Source of the DNA: Bisporella sp. PMI_857
Lineage: Eukaryota > Ascomycota > Leotiomycetes > Helotiales > Helotiaceae
Length of the DNA: 64,000 nucleotides
Assembly (NCBI GenBank): GCA_021307315.1
Contig: JAJSPD010000009.1
Location: 1-64,000 of the forward strand
Reading direction: 5' to 3'
Below are positions 60,365-64,000 of the stretch, in pieces; within the stretch, counting starts at the first letter, position 1, and each line of letters starts with the position of its first letter. Both the position numbers and the translations under genes were made by a program. The notes under the pieces were generated by a model. It did not search any database and was not told the origin of the DNA. It saw only the letters and a program-made list of their open reading frames with translations.

Positions 60365-60800
60365 TCATGTAGTGGTAAATACATCATTAATATCACCAAA
60401 GAGCAGTATTAGCATCCAAGTAGCATATTCCATCCCAAACGCTTTTACAATACCATCATCATGGAGACCAAACACCAGTAGCTCTGCCTTTGTCTCGCCG
60501 AATCCGGCCGTAATCAGTGGACCATGTTTTACGGGTTCCCGGAAGTCTATATATCTGAGATATATCTGAGGATAAGCATGAATTTGTGATATTCGAATCA
60601 AGTTCAAGAGCATGGAGCGCATCGGAAGACAACAACAAAGTGTGAGTAGCGCCTCGTTATTGACGATTGTTGTAGCGGCTTCTCTGAAAAGCCTCGAGAC
60701 CTCCTGCCTGAAATATTCCTCGTACCTTGTGAGATCTCTAGCGTCTAGAGATTGTGTTGTATTGGCTCTGTAGCCTCGAAAAAGTTCCAAATCTGGAGCT
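60365..60800 (-). pseudogene. Unidentified gene fragment, about 140 codons
   Basis: A coding-like minus-strand frame (ELFRGYRANTTQSLDARDLT to the stop at 60365) has no good start codon and no family that I recognise. It could be the 3' exon of a gene whose 5' part is lost in the AT-rich sequence beyond 60800. The plus-strand gene ending at 60159 is not related to it. Confidence 0.35.
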
Positions 60801-61054
60801 TTCTGCCTGTGTATGTGCCTAAAACCTAAATAATGCCAATGCTCTTGATACGCATGACTGCCTCAATAGTTATTGTAATTAGTATAAATTCAATAAAAAT
60901 GGCTTTCTTAATTGTATCACTAGTTAAAAATTGATATAATTAAAAGTTTTTTTTAAATAAAAGACGCAATAACTTAAAGTAAACAACAGTTTTATAAACT
61001 CAAACTCTACTACACACAAATGGAGGCAATGGTGGATTTTCGAATTTAACAATG

Positions 61055-62497
61055 TCAGATCGTCTTTCCTGGGAGAGCAACAAGAGGCTCAGCCAATGCC
61101 GGTAATGTGTCACCTTCACGAAATGGATCTTCATGCAATGTCGCGTCGCGGGGACGATCAAGGTCAAAATCTGGTTTCAAATATCCATGCTTCTTTGCCC
61201 CTAGAAATTCTGCTGCGGTGTATATCGCTGTAGGATCAAGTGGCTTGTCTCTCCCAAGTCGCTTCAAGACAGGGGAGTTCTTGAAAGGCACCAATGGGTA
61301 GTCGTCGTTGGGGCGTGAGAAGTAAAAGATGCCGACCCGGAGCGATTTCTTTTGATCTTGTGGAGGAGTTACGACTCTGTGGATCGTGGCCCGGAATAGA
61401 CCACCGGTCAAGAGTTCGAGCGATTGCCCAATATTGACGATCAGGACATTGGGGACATACTGTGGCTCGGTATTAGTTATGAAGGAGCTAGGGACGAGCG
61501 GCAAAGATACGCTCACTCACCTCAACCCATTTAAAAACCCCACTGTTGTCCAGTACTTGCAACGCACACACTGGTTGCGAGAAAAGAATGGAGAATGTGC
61601 CCCAATCTGCGTGGCCAGGCATGAAGAGCCCTCGAGACTTTAGAATCCCCTCTTCGGAGAGTGGAGCATAACTCATCTGTTACATACGTAAGCTGAGAGG
61701 ATTATTGGAATCGCCTCCTCAAGGTACTAGTAACATACGTATCTGTAATATTCGGAACTAGAAGCACCGGGTTGGTGAGTGGCAAGCAGTTCGTCTTCTG
61801 GAATTTCTAGGCACATAGCTAGCAAGACTAGGAGTTTTCTCTGGATGGTATTACGCAAGTATAGCATGACCTTCTTCGTCTCGTTTAGGTAAGGAGCCAG
61901 ATGAGGGGGATGAGCACGCTCCTTTTTGGGGTCGTTGAGTAGCATGTTGTAAAAGTCGATCTAAATTAGATAGTAAGTGAAAAGCCACTAGAGCAAGTAT
62001 CTGGAACGCCACAGTCGACCAACCTCTTTATGGAATCCTTTTCCACCCGCGGCCTTGAATCCTACATAGATCCCTTGCTCGTCCTCCTCAGGAGTGACTA
62101 ATCGCATGTTAGATTACTAATGAAAATGATATAGAGTCAGTACTGGCTCCTCACCCTCATAGGGGACCTTATCTTGCGGTTCCATAGTCATTGCCGCATT
62201 TGCCAGATCCATCTGCTGGTCCCATACCTCCGACGAGATGCCATGGCTGGAGATAGTAATAAAGCCCTCCTCCGTAAACGCCTTGTAAAAGTCACGGGCC
62301 AATTCAATTCTGGAATCGGGATTGTCAAACTTTGAAAGATCGAGATTTACAAGTCGGATATATTCCACTAAAATATGCTCTAGCTTTGGCCATCAAGGCA
62401 ACGTGAAAACAGAGTTAGAGGCGCACCTACAATTTTCCTGTGTGGCAGCAGGTGCAATCCACTTGGGGAGCTTAGGCAACATAGATAAGGAGGCCAT
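61055..62497 (-). CDS. 2-oxoglutarate/Fe(II)-dependent dioxygenase (isopenicillin N synthase-like)
   Basis: Six exons (62497-62431, 62367-62155, 62097-62024, 61960-61739, 61676-61521, 61459-61055) join to 378 aa. The DIOX_N half contains LVNLDLSKFD and EEGFITISSHGIS. The catalytic half has GHADWGTFSILF (His and Asp iron ligands), NIGQSLELLTGGLFRATIHR (second His and typical spacing) and RVGIFYFSRP (Arg that binds 2-oxoglutarate). All ligands are present and the length is normal. Such enzymes hydroxylate, desaturate or cyclise small molecules in the cytosol. It is divergent from the MFS gene with about 550 bp between them, which suggests shared control. Confidence 0.9.
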
Positions 62498-63051
62498 ATT
62501 GTGTGTGTTTGCATCTATCTGCTTGGATGGATAGCTGCTTGGTTGCTAGATGGTGGTGGGAGCAGTGGGTGACATTGACAGAGCGATCGATTCAGCTTAA
62601 TACTACTGTTGAAGGCCTCTTGAGCCTTTCCATCAAACCAAATCCTAACACTCCTACAACGGCAGCAGACACATGGTCGAGCATTCGCACTACAGTCTTG
62701 CCTTGATAGACTTACAACAACCCTGCTTGTGGAGCGCCATCCCCCAGCCGCCCACAAGTGGAGCTCCACACAAAAGTAGGCGGATGCGTCCGTGTATACA
62801 CCACAATCAACAATCGTCGCCCAAGCAATTCCCCAATCTGTCTTCTCTATGTCATCCAACGGAATGTAGACATCGCGTATATCTTGGTGGGGATAGGCAG
62901 ATAATGAGATAGCGGCCTTCGACGAAAGCGCCGCCAACACAACAAACTATAAGTACGCACATTTATGACGTCCTGTCGATAAGCTTGTCGCATTCATCCA
63001 CCACACTCTCTTCTTATTCATTGGAATATTGCTTATTTCCCTACTGCAACA
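62498..63051. other. Shared upstream region of dioxygenase and MFS transporter
   Basis: No gene is seen. It probably serves as a bidirectional promoter. Confidence 0.4.
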
Positions 63052-64000
63052 ATGGATGCACATGATAAGAAATCTGTCAGTAACCCAGATGACGCCTCGC
63101 TTATCGAGGCAGTGCCTTCACTAGAGAGAGGTGAGATTGGTAACGAGAAGCTCACCTTGAAGGATGTCGACCCTGCTCTAACTCTAACCGGGGGCGAGAT
63201 TATTGAATACACCCTTGAAGAAGAAATGAGCGTGCTCTCCAAGATTGACTGGAATATTATTCCTTTGATGTGTTGGATCTATGCAATTCAATTTGCCGAC
63301 AAGATCACTTTGAACTATGCATCTTTAATGGGCATTCGCCACGACACCCACCTCAACCCCAATTCTCAACAGTACAGTTGGGCGTCGAGTATCTTTTATG
63401 CTGGTTATATCTTATGGGAGTAAGCTGCCTCATTCGCATCCCCAGTCCCTTCCTCGCTTTGTTGCTCACTGCCCACAGGTTTCCTACCACTTATTTACTT
63501 CGACATCTACCAATTGCAAAATACGCATCGGCTAACATTATCATCTGGGGTACTATTCTTGCCTGCCATGCCGCTGTATCAAACTGGGGGGGTCTTATGA
63601 CCGTCCGCTTTCTGTTGGGTGTTTTTGAAGCTACTGTAACCCCTGCTTTTGTCATTATCACCTCAATCTGGTACAAGCAGAACGAGCAAGGCCGACGCAT
63701 GGGCTACTGGCTCTGCTGCAATGGTGTCTCACTTATCCTCATGGCTGTGATTGGATATGGATTATCTGCCATCGATGGGCCTGTCCTTGCTTCATGGAGG
63801 ATTTTGTTTCTCATTCTCGGCCTTCTTACCATCGCTACCGGAGCCTTCAGCATGTGGCATATGCCTGATAATGCCTCTACTGCTAGGTTTCTCAATAAGC
63901 GCCAAAAGGCCATTGCAGCAGAGCGCATACGCGGCAACTTCCAGGGCATTGGAAATCGAGTCTGGAAATGGAATCAGTTCCGTGAGGCTTTCCGAGACCC
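63052..64000 (+). CDS. Partial MFS transporter, anion:cation symporter (Dal5-like) family
   Basis: Exon 1 (63052-63419) and exon 2 (from 63479) join across a 59-nt intron, and the frame stays open to the window end, so the C-terminus is missing. After a 75-residue cytosolic N-terminus come membrane helices with DWNIIPLMCWIYAIQFADK and LNYASLMGIRHD, the signature region of fungal ACS-family carriers, then VRFLLGVFEATVTPAFVIIT. Members import allantoate, vitamins or carboxylates. About half of the expected 500 residues are visible. It is the likely uptake or efflux partner of the adjacent redox genes. Confidence 0.88.

Overview
The window is nuclear DNA of a filamentous ascomycete (Pezizomycotina). 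The signs are many 44-154 nt introns with GTRNGT-type donors and CTAAC-type branch sites, fungal-specific families (HET, Zn2Cys6, NmrA-like, ABCC transporters, iterative-style NRPS domains), and AT-rich transposon relics whose decay looks like repeat-induced point mutation. It is accessory, transposon-rich sequence. Gene models below were rebuilt by hand by joining exons on both strands; every coding total quoted for a full-length model is a multiple of three.

Layout. 0-5 kb: the 5' part of a gene with a STAND/NLR-associated N-terminal domain, gene fragments including a HET domain, and an intact M20-family amidohydrolase (3.2-5.0 kb). 5-6.5 kb: AT-rich, no gene. 6.5-22.2 kb: one 4947-residue nonribosomal peptide synthetase in eight exons on the minus strand, read as Cpartial-A1-T1-C1-A2-T2-C2-[no A]-T3-E3-C3-A4-T4-E4-CT. 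22.6-24.8 kb: a decayed Tc1/mariner element, a foldback repeat and two sibling MITEs lie in the region between the NRPS and a divergent bZIP regulator (25.2-27.0 kb). 27.0-28.0 and 31.0-31.8 kb: two long-TIR elements of one family with 9-bp target duplications (Mutator-like), one carrying a nested solo LTR. 28.4-29.6 kb: a frameshifted glycosyltransferase. 32.1-36.8 kb: a complete ABCC exporter. 38.0-40.2 kb: a dead pogo-type transposon. 41.0-42.7 kb: a glutamine amidophosphoribosyltransferase (purF/ADE4) copy interrupted by one in-frame TAG. 43.8-44.4 kb: a small secreted protein. 45.3-46.0 kb: an ABCC transporter relic. 47.5-50.7 kb: a CTR copper-transporter gene whose first intron was invaded by a hAT-like element, which itself took a pogo element and a MITE. 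54-64 kb: a compact set of redox genes (two NmrA-like reductases, one SDR, one 2-oxoglutarate/Fe(II) dioxygenase) with a Zn2Cys6 regulator and an MFS transporter that runs off the window.

How they fit. The NRPS, the bZIP factor and the ABCC exporter form a plausible biosynthetic cluster, with the glycosyltransferase and perhaps the amidohydrolase as accessory members; no thioesterase is present and the terminal condensation domain probably releases or cyclises the peptide. The purF copy could be a relic of a self-resistance target, or an unrelated dying duplicate. The 54-64 kb genes look like a second small pathway. Functional links are inference; gene identities rest on motifs visible in the translation.
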